A DNA stretch of 64,000 bases, taken from positions 613,202 to 677,201 of the forward strand of contig NZ_KB849575.1 in the NCBI RefSeq assembly GCF_000368625.1. The letters are read 5' to 3'. The DNA is from Acinetobacter schindleri CIP 107287. GTDB lineage: Bacteria; Pseudomonadota; Gammaproteobacteria; Pseudomonadales; Moraxellaceae. Below the pieces are notes generated by a model. It was not told the DNA's origin, did not search any database, and was given only the letters and a program-made list of their open reading frames with translations. The translations under genes and the position numbers were made by a program. This document shows, piece by piece, positions 45,695-55,864 of this stretch (its first letter is position 1; the number at the start of each line of letters is the position of its first letter).

Positions 45695-45716
45695 AAAACG
45701 AGTACTCACAACCAAG

Positions 45717-46119
45717 TCACTCCATAATTTCCGATTTGGCTAAAAACATCACAGTCTGACAAGAAGGTTGGTTCTTTGCTGCAATGCGGGGCTTAAATAT
45801 TTAAAAACGCCAAATTATAACGGAAAATGCCTGTTCAACCAATGATTTTCATATTTATAGATCATAAAACTATAAGGAATGAATATTGGAAAAATCAGAA
45901 AAATGCCCTTCAAAATCAAAAGCTATTGTCATTACAGTAATTTATTTCAAATCTCAGTAACAGAAACTTCGGATTGCCTTCATTAAAGCATGAATTTTTC
46001 GATGAAATATTGGACATTCTGTGTAATTTTTAGTGGATTTAGCTGAATAGTTATCAGTCAGCTGCATAATTCTATTAATATAGGGCACTCAAAGTTTTAT
46101 GCTGCTTAAGGGAATGTCG
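45717..46119. other. Divergent alaS-epd intergenic region
   Basis: About 400 AT-rich bases, with promoters for the two divergent genes expected but not individually resolvable. A 35-codon ORF near 45884 has AAGGA directly against its ATG, which is too close to work as an SD. I see no RNA gene or repeat. Confidence 0.4.
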
Positions 46120-47145
46120 ATGCAACGTATCGCAATTAATGGTTTTGGGCGAATCGGACGCAATGTGTTACGTGCATGGTTTGAAAATCCGAAAGATTTT
46201 AATTTTGACATCGTTGCCATTAATGACATTGCCGATGTGGAAACTTTACTGCATCTGTTCAAATACGACACCACTCATGGCCGCTTTCCAGGGCAGGTCG
46301 ACCTCAGCTATGAACAGGAACGTGTTTATCTGCATGTGTCTTATCAGGATGCCAGTTTAAAAGTCGAAGTCCTGCGTCAAGCCAGCCCAGCTCAGATGCC
46401 ATGGCAGGAGCTGAATGTTGATGTGGTACTGGAATGTACCGGTCTGTTCCGTTCCCGTGAAGCAGCGACCCAGCATATTACTGCCGGTGCCAAACGTGTG
46501 ATCATTGGTGCAGCGCCGTTTGACAGTGTAGATGCTGCGATTGTTTATGGGGTGAACCATCGTGATGTGAAAAACAGTGACCAGATCATTTCCAGCGTAT
46601 CTTGTACCACGCAGGCATTAGTGCCGCTGGTTAAAATCATAGATGATGCTTTCGGTATTGATACCGCGCTAATGACTGAAATTCATGCGGTCACTGCGGA
46701 TCAATCAGTCCTAGACCATGCACATCGTGACTTACGTCGTGCCCGAGCTTCAGGGCAAAATATTATTCCGACGACGTCATCTGCTTTAGGCGCACTCAAG
46801 CAGGTCATGCCGAAAATGGAAAACCGGATTGATGGTTATTCGATTCGTGTACCGACCATTAATGTGGCAGCGATTGATTTAACTTTTGTGACTCAAGCCA
46901 ATATTAGCGATCATCAACTGAATGACGTCCTAATCAAAGCAGCAGCTCAGGACTATACTGAAATTATGTCGATTACGGATGAACCTTTGGTCTCTTCCGA
47001 TTTTAATCATTCGCCGTATTCATTGATTGTGGATATGACCCAGACCATAGTCGTAGGCAAGCAGGCCAAAGTATTTGCCTGGTATGACAATGAATGGGGT
47101 TATGCCAACCGGTTACTAGATTTATGTCATTCCTTTAATGCATAA
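46120..47145 (+). CDS. epd: GAPDH-family dehydrogenase, Epd-like
   Basis: A 341-residue NAD-dependent aldehyde dehydrogenase of the GAPDH fold with NGFGRIGRNVLRAW at the N-terminus and catalytic C162 in SSVSCTTQALVP. Several segments resemble erythrose-4-phosphate dehydrogenase more than GapA: LPWRELGVDVVL-like MPWQELNVDVVLECTG, HRDLRRARASGQNIIP and LVSSDFNHSPYSLIVDMTQT. Epd feeds PLP synthesis, while GapA serves glycolysis; which applies here is open. The residue pair after SCTT is QA where both classes normally have NC. AAGGGA is 6 bases before ATG 46120, which is preferred over ATG 46099/46114. Confidence 0.83.
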   Translation: MQRIAINGFGRIGRNVLRAWFENPKDFNFDIVAINDIADVETLLHLFKYDTTHGRFPGQVDLSYEQERVYLHVSYQDASLKVEVLRQASPAQMPWQELNVDVVLECTGLFRSREAATQHITAGAKRVIIGAAPFDSVDAAIVYGVNHRDVKNSDQIISSVSCTTQALVPLVKIIDDAFGIDTALMTEIHAVTADQSVLDHAHRDLRRARASGQNIIPTTSSALGALKQVMPKMENRIDGYSIRVPTINVAAIDLTFVTQANISDHQLNDVLIKAAAQDYTEIMSITDEPLVSSDFNHSPYSLIVDMTQTIVVGKQAKVFAWYDNEWGYANRLLDLCHSFNA

Positions 47146-47282
47146 AGCGCTCTAATCTATGGCTTAAGTAAATTTTATTCTCAAGTATATTGATGTATAA
47201 AGAAAATTAATCTACTTTGCCAGTCGATATCTGGTGCTGGCATTCCGATAAAATCGTTACAATATCGCCTGTTTTTTTGATT

Positions 47283-47618
47283 ATGATAAAACTCAGGCGA
47301 CCAACTAGAAGAGCAAAAGCAATGTTATTAATGTGGGGCTTTATTACACTCCTGACACTGGCGGTGATTTTCCTGATCTGGCTGCAGTTCAATCAGGTTG
47401 AAACTGGTCCTGAATTGGAGGGTGTTGCGGTCGAGCAAAAGGTCGCGAATCTGGAAGATAATCTAAAAAAGACCTTAGAGATTATGCAGGATCTGGCTAA
47501 AAAGATGCATGTACAGCAAGAAGTACTGGACCAGACCACGACCAAACTAAAACAGGTCGAATTACAGAATGCCGAGCTGGTGCATCTGCTGGCAAAAGTA
47601 GTTGAACCAAAACAATAA
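47283..47618 (+). CDS. Small membrane-anchored coiled-coil protein
   Basis: No family is recognised. The 111-residue protein has a basic N-terminus (KLRRPTRRAK), one TM (MLLMWGFITLLTLAVIFLIWL) and a C-terminal coiled coil (around 60-105) with heptads such as VANLEDNLKKTLEIMQDLAK. The positive-inside rule puts the N-terminus in the cytoplasm and the coiled coil in the periplasm. Start choice is weak: ATG 47322 (98 aa) and ATG 47217 (133 aa) are alternatives, none with a good SD. Confidence 0.65.
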   Translation: MIKLRRPTRRAKAMLLMWGFITLLTLAVIFLIWLQFNQVETGPELEGVAVEQKVANLEDNLKKTLEIMQDLAKKMHVQQEVLDQTTTKLKQVELQNAELVHLLAKVVEPKQ

Positions 47619-48207
47619 TCCTCGAAAATGCTTTTCTGATTAAGCAGTCTAAAAGAGCAGGCTGCGTAAAACTCATGCCGAAATTACCCTCATCATAATG
47701 GTAGACAGCATGCTGAAACCTGATGTATTACATATAGATGTAGGCTAAATTTAATCTAATAACGAACTGTATTTTTATAAGAAGTGCAGCGTGTTGTCCT
47801 GTTAACTTCAAATTTGCCTGAATAGTGCTGTTTTCTTAGGTGTTCAAATCCGTGCAGTTTGTATTTATGCGGGATTTTTTTAAACATTTAAAAATTAATT
47901 TTTCTGAAGTATTTGCTGGTTATTTTGGAAAGTATAGAGTTCAAGATAAAACCTTAAAGTTTTTTTAAGGAATAAATTTTTTAAAATCATGTTGATAGTT
48001 TAGCTTTTGATATCTTTTTAATTGACTTGGCCCAAGTCTTCACCGCTGGATTTTCATTATCAATGTTAGTCATTTGATCAGTCAGAGAAAATTATAAAAA
48101 TTGCGATGCACAGCCTAAATGATCGTGCTAGACTAGGAGAAATCGGGTGTGCTCCCGATTTTTTTATGCGGATTTGTTCCGCGCTGACAAGAATTTAGGT
48201 TTACAAC
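47619..48207. other. 589-base intergenic region before hisZ
   Basis: AT-rich, with no convincing gene. A 33-codon Phe-rich ORF (47867-47968) lacks an SD and overlaps T-runs. A strong intrinsic terminator lies at 48141-48165, 43 bases before hisZ, so a short transcript or an attenuated hisZ leader starts somewhere in this gap. Confidence 0.45.
48141..48165 (+). terminator. Terminator/attenuator just upstream of hisZ
   Basis: AATCGGG-tgtgct-CCCGATT followed by a run of T. It ends 42 bases before the hisZ ATG and far (about 520 bases) from the preceding coding region. Confidence 0.8.
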
Positions 48208-49374
48208 ATGCCCATTTCAGAGACATGGTTATTACCTGATGGTGTAGCTGATGTATTACCAGAACAAGCGCAAGTCATTGAGCATTTGCGTCGTAAATCA
48301 CTGGATTTCCTCGCATCTCGAGGTTATCAGTTGGTGTACACGCCATTCATTGAATACATTGAATCTTTATCTTCTCTCTCAGAATCGAATCAGGATTTAG
48401 ACTTAGCCACTTTTAAAGTGATCGACCAGCTTTCTGGTCGTTTGCTTGGTGTGCGTGCCGATATGACACCACAAGTGGCTCGTATCGATGCGCATGTACA
48501 TCCAGTGGAAGGTGTAGCTCGTTACTGCTACGCAGGTACGGTTTTACATACCAAACCCCAGGGTTTTAACACCACGCGTGCACCGCTGCAGTTGGGTGCA
48601 GAATTATTCGGTTCAGACAGTATTGATGCCGATGTAGAAATGATTGACCTGATGGTGAGTCTGATTCAGGAATCTGGTCTGGCAGATGGTATTCACCTTG
48701 ACTTGGGTCATGTCGGTCTGTTCCGTAGTCTTGTAGCTCAAGCGGGCTTAAGTAAGGCAGCTGAACGTCAATTGTCTGACCTATATCAGCGTAAAGCGTT
48801 GCCGGAATTGCAAGAGTTTACTGCGACACTGAACCAGGGCCATGATTTCTACGTATTGGGTCGCTATGCAAGTGATTTGAATGCATTACAAACACAATTG
48901 AGTACTGAAGTACTCGCAAATCCAGACTTTAAACAGGCACTGGATGCATTGATCAACACTCAACAGGAAATTCAGGCACGCTGGCCGAATCTGGAAATTG
49001 GTGTCGATGTGGTTGAATTGCGTTCTTACCATTACCACACTGGCCTGATGTATGCCGTGTATGCACCAAACCGTGCTGCACCACTGGCACAAGGTGGCCG
49101 TTATGACGGTATTGGTCAACACTTTGGTCGTGCCCGTCCTGCAACCGGTTTCTCTTGTGACTTGTATAGCTTAAGTGCAGGCAAATTTGAAACTGCACAG
49201 ATTATTGTTGCACCTAAAGGTAATGATGCTGCTTTGCTTGATGCGATTCAGGCAACACGTGCACAAGGCTTAAGTGTAATTCAGTTATTAGGTAATGATG
49301 GTTTAAACTCGGTGCCGTATGCAACTCACCAGCTGGTGAATGTTGACGGTGAGTGGACAGTCAAAACAATTTAA
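48208..49374 (+). CDS. hisZ: ATP phosphoribosyltransferase regulatory subunit HisZ
   Basis: HisZ is a catalytically inactive paralogue of histidyl-tRNA synthetase that activates the short-form HisG at the start of histidine synthesis. The 388 residues show LLPDGVADVLPEQAQVIEHLRR, LGVRADMTPQVARIDAH, RYCYAGTVLHT and the class II motif-3-like region AAPLAQGGRYDGIGQHFGRARPATGFS. It implies a short HisG elsewhere in the genome. purA follows after 71 bases. Confidence 0.95.
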   Translation: MPISETWLLPDGVADVLPEQAQVIEHLRRKSLDFLASRGYQLVYTPFIEYIESLSSLSESNQDLDLATFKVIDQLSGRLLGVRADMTPQVARIDAHVHPVEGVARYCYAGTVLHTKPQGFNTTRAPLQLGAELFGSDSIDADVEMIDLMVSLIQESGLADGIHLDLGHVGLFRSLVAQAGLSKAAERQLSDLYQRKALPELQEFTATLNQGHDFYVLGRYASDLNALQTQLSTEVLANPDFKQALDALINTQQEIQARWPNLEIGVDVVELRSYHYHTGLMYAVYAPNRAAPLAQGGRYDGIGQHFGRARPATGFSCDLYSLSAGKFETAQIIVAPKGNDAALLDAIQATRAQGLSVIQLLGNDGLNSVPYATHQLVNVDGEWTVKTI

Positions 49375-49430
49375 TGGTCAGGCTCAGTATTCATGTCGCT
49401 GGGCCAGGCTTTTCAACTTTAACAGCATGA

Positions 49431-50765
<1,335 letters not shown>

Positions 50766-50784
50766 TCCTTTAAGCTGAAATGAG

Positions 50785-50815
50785 AAAAACCCTGTGAATT
50801 TCACAGGGTTTTTTT
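50785..50815 (+). terminator. purA terminator
   Basis: AAAAACCCTGTGA-att-TCACAGGGTTTTTTT, a perfect stem 20 bases after the purA stop. Confidence 0.92.
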
Positions 50816-50929
50816 ATAACGTATCGAGTAAGGAATACGGGCGCACGACTAAAGTTGCATCACAGAGTGATGTGTAATGCTGCTGTGCTTGTTAGAATAA
50901 ATATTAAAGAAATTATAAGAGCTTGCAGG

Positions 50930-51238
50930 ATGCAAAAAAATATCTCGGCAACCATGTTCTATTCGTTGCTGTTTGCCATGGGCGGGGCACCGACTATTGC
51001 CATGCTGATTATTCGTGCTCAAACCAGTAATCCTGAAATTATCTATAATGCGCTGGTGGGCTTAAGTGTCATTATTGCCTGTGTATTGGTGCCAGTGATC
51101 CTGATCCAGAACGCTATCCTGTTTGCCAAGCGCAAAAGTGAAAGCCTGGAAATGAAGATCCAACCTTTGAGCCAGTTTTATCTGGTTTTAAATGTACTTT
51201 GTCTAATTTATTGGCTTGGCATACAATTCATCACCTGA
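50930..51238 (+). CDS. Small integral membrane protein, 102 aa
   Basis: No family is recognised. Three hydrophobic helices are visible: FYSLLFAMGGAPTIAMLII, ALVGLSVIIACVLVPVILI and FYLVLNVLCLIYWLGIQF, with a basic loop (FAKRKSESLEMK) between the second and third. ATG 50930 is chosen over the open frame from 50855; AAGAG 8 bases upstream may be its SD. It sits alone between purA and the M48 protease gene. Confidence 0.7.
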   Translation: MQKNISATMFYSLLFAMGGAPTIAMLIIRAQTSNPEIIYNALVGLSVIIACVLVPVILIQNAILFAKRKSESLEMKIQPLSQFYLVLNVLCLIYWLGIQFIT

Positions 51239-51351
51239 AATATTACATAAATGCTAAAAAGATGAAGTAATTACACGTTTCAGGTATAGCGATGTTTCAA
51301 TTATAATTTTTATCAAGTATTGTGCCTTGAAACTGGGGTGGAGAATCTATA

Positions 51352-52122
51352 ATGAAAAATAAATTTTTGTTCAGCATGTGTGCGGCAACAGTCGTCACTT
51401 TGTCAGGTTGTACCACTGTCGCTGATATAGCGGGCGCGGATACATCAACCTTAAACGCTGTAGCGACACAAGGCTTTAACAAGACCGTTCAGGAAGCACG
51501 TTCTGCCAATACACTGGATACGTCTTCTGCTACCTATAAGCGTATCAACACCGTATTTAACAAATTGCGTCCTTATGCAGACCAGCTGAACCAGACAGGC
51601 ACCCGATTTGACTGGCAGCTGGCTGTACTGAAGAGCGATCAGGTCAATGCTTATGTTGCCCCAGGCGGTAAGGTGGTGTTCTATACGGGTATCGTCAATA
51701 AATTGAACTTAACTGATGCTGAAATTGCAGCAATTATGGGTCATGAAATGGTGCATGCGCTAGAAGAGCATTCTAAACAGAAGATTGGTGCCCAGGCATT
51801 GACTGACTTAGCTTTAGGTATTGGCTTGAGTGCGGCAGGTGTAGGGCAGGGTGGTGCAGCAGCTGCACAGCTGGGCAGCCAGATTGGTATTGGTCTGCCA
51901 TACTCACGTAACCTGGAAAGCCGTGCTGACCAAGGTGGCTTAATGTTGATGGCTCGTGCAGGTTATAACCCGAATGCTGCAATTACCCTGTGGGAAAAAA
52001 TGAGTAAGCAAACCAGTAGTGGTGTCGCGTTCTTATCGACTCACCCATCAAGCAGTCAGCGTATTGCCGCAATGCGTCAAAACCTGCCAGCCGCAATGCA
52101 GATTTATAACCAACGTAAATAA
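51352..52122 (+). CDS. M48-family metalloprotease lipoprotein
   Basis: A 256-residue lipoprotein with signal ending VVTLSGC (Cys20), then the zinc protease domain with H131-E-M-V-H135 and the third ligand Glu in RNLESRADQGGL. Related periplasmic/outer-membrane proteins are LoiP/YggG and BepA, which degrade misfolded envelope proteins; without the TPR tail of BepA, it looks closer to LoiP. TGGAG lies 8 bases before the ATG. It is monocistronic. Confidence 0.92.
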   Translation: MKNKFLFSMCAATVVTLSGCTTVADIAGADTSTLNAVATQGFNKTVQEARSANTLDTSSATYKRINTVFNKLRPYADQLNQTGTRFDWQLAVLKSDQVNAYVAPGGKVVFYTGIVNKLNLTDAEIAAIMGHEMVHALEEHSKQKIGAQALTDLALGIGLSAAGVGQGGAAAAQLGSQIGIGLPYSRNLESRADQGGLMLMARAGYNPNAAITLWEKMSKQTSSGVAFLSTHPSSSQRIAAMRQNLPAAMQIYNQRK

Positions 52123-52138
52123 TCATTGCTTGAATTAT

Positions 52139-52167
52139 AAAAAGCAGGGCAGAGGCTCTGCTTTTTT
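52139..52167 (+). terminator. M48 protease gene terminator
   Basis: AAAAGCAG pairs with CTGCTTTT around a 10-base loop and T6 follows. Confidence 0.75.
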
Positions 52168-52193
52168 ATGCCTGAATAAAATATATAGGCAAC

Positions 52194-52223
52194 AAAAAAG
52201 GCAAAGTTTTCACTTTGCCTTTT
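52194..52223 (-). terminator. slyD terminator
   Basis: On the minus strand AAAAGGCAAAG-tgaaaa-CTTTGCCTTTTTT ends just past the slyD stop. Confidence 0.82.
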
Positions 52224-52243
52224 GCACTTAAGATCAATCGATC

Positions 52244-52726
52244 TTAGTGGTGGTGACCGCCTGCACCATGTACGTGACCATGGTCAAGTTCTTCTTGAGA
52301 AGCTTCACGGATTTCAACGATTTCAACGTCGAAAGTCAGGTCTTGGCCAGCAAGTGGGAAGTTCGCATCAACAACAACGTTTTCGCCTTCAACTGCTTTA
52401 ACAGTTACGATTTGAACGCCGTCATCAGTTTGTGCCTGGAATTGCATACCAGGTTGGATGTTGTCCACACCCTGGAACATTTTCGCAGGAACTTCTTGTA
52501 CTAGCTCTGGGTTGTATTCGCCATAGCCTTCAGCTGCTGGAACAGTTACAGTGAATTTGTCGCCTACAGTTTTACCAAGTAGTGCATTTTCAAGGCCAGG
52601 AATGATGTTGCCTGCACCATGCAAATATGCAAGTGGTTCACCTTGAGATTTATCGAGAGTTTCACCCTCTGCGTTAGTCAATGTGTAGTGGAAAGAAACC
52701 ACGAGGTCATTTGCAACTGCAGTCAT
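52244..52726 (-). CDS. slyD: FKBP-type prolyl isomerase, SlyD
   Basis: The 160 residues have a split FKBP prolyl-isomerase domain (VVSFHYTLTNAEGETLDKS, then YLHGAGNIIPGLENALLGK) with the IF chaperone insert between, and a histidine-rich end HGHVHGAGGHHH that can bind nickel or other metals. SlyD folds proteins and delivers nickel to hydrogenase in E. coli; the shorter His tail here suggests weaker metal binding. ATG 52726 is chosen, since the 25 upstream codons are not family-like. Confidence 0.92.
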   Translation of the reverse strand: MTAVANDLVVSFHYTLTNAEGETLDKSQGEPLAYLHGAGNIIPGLENALLGKTVGDKFTVTVPAAEGYGEYNPELVQEVPAKMFQGVDNIQPGMQFQAQTDDGVQIVTVKAVEGENVVVDANFPLAGQDLTFDVEIVEIREASQEELDHGHVHGAGGHHH

Positions 52727-52864
52727 GATATTGATCCAATCAAATTTTTTAAGAGATACATCATAAAGTGAAATTGAGTTTTTGTAGACTAAAATTAGCA
52801 AAAAAAATGCAATTTCCCTATATAAATGCTGATTTTTTCATTGATGGGGGCGCATCTGTAAATT

Positions 52865-54151
52865 TCAATGCAATTTTATCTTCGGCGAGATTTTTCTTGT
52901 AACGAAGTCTTTTACCGTCATTACCCCAGCCTGAGTATAGCCCAAGATCGTGGCCTGATGCAGCCGGTATAATGAAACATACATCGACTTGGCGACAGAG
53001 CCCTGTACATTGACCTGACCGAGTAATTCACCTACGGCTTTATTTTCACTTAAGGATACCAGAGAACCTTTATCCGAGAAGACGAACATCGGTAACTGTG
53101 TCTGACCATTCGCACGTAATCGTAAAGAATTGGCAAGGAAACTGGCCTGCTGGCTGGCAACCTGTGCACGTGGTCCCAAGACGGGTTCATCAGCTCTAGG
53201 CTTGCAATGTGCACAATCCCCAAAGGCAAAAATATTCGGATCTGCGGTCGTCTGCAATGTCGCATAAACTTTAAGGCGATGAATATTGTCTCTTTCCAGT
53301 CCTTCAAGTTGCGTGAGTACCTCAGGTGCCTTGATCCCGGCTGCCCAGACTTTTACTTCTGCTTCCAGACTTGAACCATCTGCAAAATAAATATGCTCTT
53401 CATCGACTTTAGCCACACGATGTTGAGTCAGTACTTCAATACCTAGCTGTTTCAGCTGCTTCATCGTGTGCTCAGCAACTTTGGGAGACAGGGCAGGAAG
53501 AATACGATCTGCAGCTTCAATCAGGGTAATTTTGACCTTATTCGGATCGATCTTGTTCAGACCATATTTATGAAAATTATTCTTGGCAGAAACCAGTTCT
53601 GCTGCCAGTTCAACGCCTGTAGCACCTGCACCAATAATGGCAATTTTCAGTTCACGGCTATCTGCTTCATTCTGGGCATTTAAGTAAAGATGCAGCAGGT
53701 CTTGCTGAAAAATATCCGCCTGTTCGCGACTGTCGAGGAAATGACAGAATTGTTTGACACCTTCGGTATTGAAGTCATTTGAAGTGGAGCCTAAAGCAAG
53801 CACCAAGGTGTCATAGTCAATATTTCTATTCTTGGTAGGTTGGACTTTTTTAGAAAAGTATTTGGTTTCAACCAGAATCTGTTTGGTTTCACGGTCAATA
53901 TTTTTAAACGTGCCTAAGACAAATTCATAATGATTCGCTGCGGCATGGGCAAAATAATTGGTTTCTTCTTCATGCGGATTGAGTGTGCCGGCTGCAATTT
54001 CGTGAAGAAGAGGTTTCCAGATATGGGTCAGCTTCTGATCGATCAGGGTAATCTGGGCCTTACCATTTCTGCCTAAGCTTTGTCCTAACTGGGTAGCCAG
54101 TTCCAGACCACCTGCACCACCACCTACAATCACAATTTTATGGGCTGTCAT
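52865..54151 (-). CDS. ndh: Type II NADH:quinone dehydrogenase
   Basis: A non-proton-pumping respiratory NADH dehydrogenase attached to the inner membrane face. The 428 residues have two Rossmann motifs (IVIVGGGAGGLELATQLG at the FAD site and IAIIGAGATGVELAAELV at the NADH site) and the second FAD contact FAFGDCAHCKP. The C-terminal KISPKIKLH end is amphipathic and basic, suiting membrane binding. It stands alone, leftward. Confidence 0.93.
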   Translation of the reverse strand: MTAHKIVIVGGGAGGLELATQLGQSLGRNGKAQITLIDQKLTHIWKPLLHEIAAGTLNPHEEETNYFAHAAANHYEFVLGTFKNIDRETKQILVETKYFSKKVQPTKNRNIDYDTLVLALGSTSNDFNTEGVKQFCHFLDSREQADIFQQDLLHLYLNAQNEADSRELKIAIIGAGATGVELAAELVSAKNNFHKYGLNKIDPNKVKITLIEAADRILPALSPKVAEHTMKQLKQLGIEVLTQHRVAKVDEEHIYFADGSSLEAEVKVWAAGIKAPEVLTQLEGLERDNIHRLKVYATLQTTADPNIFAFGDCAHCKPRADEPVLGPRAQVASQQASFLANSLRLRANGQTQLPMFVFSDKGSLVSLSENKAVGELLGQVNVQGSVAKSMYVSLYRLHQATILGYTQAGVMTVKDFVTRKISPKIKLH

Positions 54152-54332
54152 ACCTTATTAACCTATTTATTTTTTTAATGAAATAGAAAGAAAACATACT
54201 ATGACAGGCTTAAAATAAGGTCTTGATAAGAATTGTTATACAGCTTACAAATTGTAGCAATTCAAGGATATAAATTAATAATGTCTTTTATGGAGGTCGT
54301 TATTGGTAAAATTAAAAATAAATGTAGGCAAT

Positions 54333-54370
54333 AAAAAAAGGAAGGCTAATTAATATAATTGCCATCCTTT
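54333..54370 (-). terminator. D,D-carboxypeptidase gene terminator
   Basis: On the minus strand AAAGGATGGC...GCCTTCCTTTTTTT (imperfect stem, 15-base loop) lies about 15 bases past the stop. Confidence 0.65.
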
Positions 54371-54384
54371 GTCTGTCTCAGATT

Positions 54385-55689
54385 TTATTTGCCAATCGGA
54401 TACAATATAACGTCTGCATTCGTACTTGAGAATAGGCCAAATAACCATTGCAGGAACTTTTCAAAGAAATTCGCTTCTTCAATATCGACCTGATCTTCAA
54501 TCAGGATGGTACGAATCAACTGATTATTCTGATAGACGTTTACCGTTACCAATTGCATGACTTTTGCCAGTGGCGCGGTCAGTTGGGTCTCATTCACTTC
54601 AATATTTAAGTGGGTCTGAGTTTCGCGTAATGGCTCAATGCTTTGTAGAGTACCATTCCCTGTATCTAACATCACGCGTTGAGTACTTTGATCAAACTGG
54701 TTCAGGTCAATGCTATAGCTCTGATCATAGAGTGAAGTAGTAATTAATTCAGGTTTTTTGGTCGCTACCTTAAACATTTTTAGGGTGGATTGAACCACAG
54801 GCAGTTCAGCCAGCACTTGCTTGTCCTTGAGTGCTACCTCATTGCGGGTATAGGTATAGGCCAGGTTCATTAGCTTATGAGCGACTTCCGCACGTTTTAC
54901 AGCACTTTTGCTCCCCATCACCACGACGATTAAACGACGGTTAGATAGACTCATGTCCATGCTTGGACGGATCGCGGTGGCAGCCAGATTATAACCTGCA
55001 GCACGGGTAAAACCGGTTTTCAAGCCGTCTACTGTTGGGTCTATTTTTAGCAATAGATTGGTGGCACGGTGGAAACGCTGGTTATAACTGAAGCTCTGTT
55101 GCTTGGAATAGAACAGATAGTTTGGCGTTTCATTGACCAAAGCCTGAGACAGTTTGGCCAGGTCGGCTGCCGTGGAATAGTGCTCAGGCATGGTGATACC
55201 AGCTGGATTCTGGAAATGAGAATGGGTCATTCCTAAAGCCTGTGCTTCCTTATTCATACGCTCCACAAATTTGGGTACGCTTCCAGAAATTTTTTCCGCC
55301 AACGTCACTGCGGCATCATTGGCAGACATTACAATTAAGCCTGCCAATAACTGATCTACTGAAATCTGCTCACCTTCTTTTAGGTACATCTGGGATTCAT
55401 CCCACATCACCATATTGACTACAGATGTCGCAGTTATTACTTCATTTTTATCTAATTTTCCGGCCTGAATTTCCTTGAGCGTGATATAAGCTACCATCAT
55501 TTTGGTCAGGGAAGCCGGAGCACGTTGCAGGTCTTCATTATGTGAAGCAATAGTCTGACCGGTCTGGCTGTCCAGAATAGTCCAGGCTTCTGCCTCAACA
55601 CTTTCAGGATTAATATTCAGTAGGGCAGCATGCGAGATTGCGGACATAAAAAAGCACAATGTCGCAATCAGTGAGACGATAAATTTCAA
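54385..55689 (-). CDS. dacC: D-alanyl-D-alanine carboxypeptidase, PBP5/6 type
   Basis: This low-molecular-weight PBP trims the terminal D-Ala from peptidoglycan stem peptides in the periplasm. The 434 residues have a signal peptide cut near SHAA, the S60-L-T-K63 active site, SAN (SAND, where PBP5 has SGN) and KTG in DGLKTGFTRAAGYN, then a beta-rich domain and an amphipathic C-terminal anchor FFEKFLQWLFGLF. The start codon is TTG 55689: AAGGAA lies 5 bases upstream, and the next Met would destroy the signal peptide. Which dac paralogue it is cannot be settled here. Confidence 0.92.
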   Translation of the reverse strand: MKFIVSLIATLCFFMSAISHAALLNINPESVEAEAWTILDSQTGQTIASHNEDLQRAPASLTKMMVAYITLKEIQAGKLDKNEVITATSVVNMVMWDESQMYLKEGEQISVDQLLAGLIVMSANDAAVTLAEKISGSVPKFVERMNKEAQALGMTHSHFQNPAGITMPEHYSTAADLAKLSQALVNETPNYLFYSKQQSFSYNQRFHRATNLLLKIDPTVDGLKTGFTRAAGYNLAATAIRPSMDMSLSNRRLIVVVMGSKSAVKRAEVAHKLMNLAYTYTRNEVALKDKQVLAELPVVQSTLKMFKVATKKPELITTSLYDQSYSIDLNQFDQSTQRVMLDTGNGTLQSIEPLRETQTHLNIEVNETQLTAPLAKVMQLVTVNVYQNNQLIRTILIEDQVDIEEANFFEKFLQWLFGLFSSTNADVILYPIGK

Positions 55690-55816
55690 GGGGGTTCCTT
55701 ATTCGACCAATCCGTTGGCGAGCAAAAAAATTTTAGGCATGCTAAGCCTTTTTTTTTGTCATGGCTAGTACTCATTGTAGACATTTAAGACACTTCCGCA
55801 ATGTATTGGAAAAAAA

Positions 55817-55836
55817 TGTTAAGCTTAGACTTAACA
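55817..55836. promoter_or_regulatory. Inverted repeat before the M61 peptidase gene
   Basis: TGTTAAG-cttaga-CTTAACA has perfect 7-base arms 28 bases before the M61 start in the divergent dacC gap. It may be an operator. Confidence 0.4.
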
Positions 55837-55864
55837 CATTCTAATTTCTTTTGAATCGCCCATT

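Noticed and set aside
45884..45991. 35-codon ORF in the alaS-epd gap
   Set aside because: AAGGA abuts the ATG, leaving no room for ribosome spacing, and the peptide has no feature of interest.
47867..47968. 33-codon Phe-rich ORF resembling a leader peptide
   Set aside because: Phe codons follow from T-runs, there is no SD, and the downstream gene belongs to histidine not phenylalanine synthesis.
55734..55757. Terminator-like AGGC...GCCTTTTTTTTT between divergent genes
   Set aside because: The paired stem is only 4 bp and no gene ends there, so it is probably a chance T-tract.
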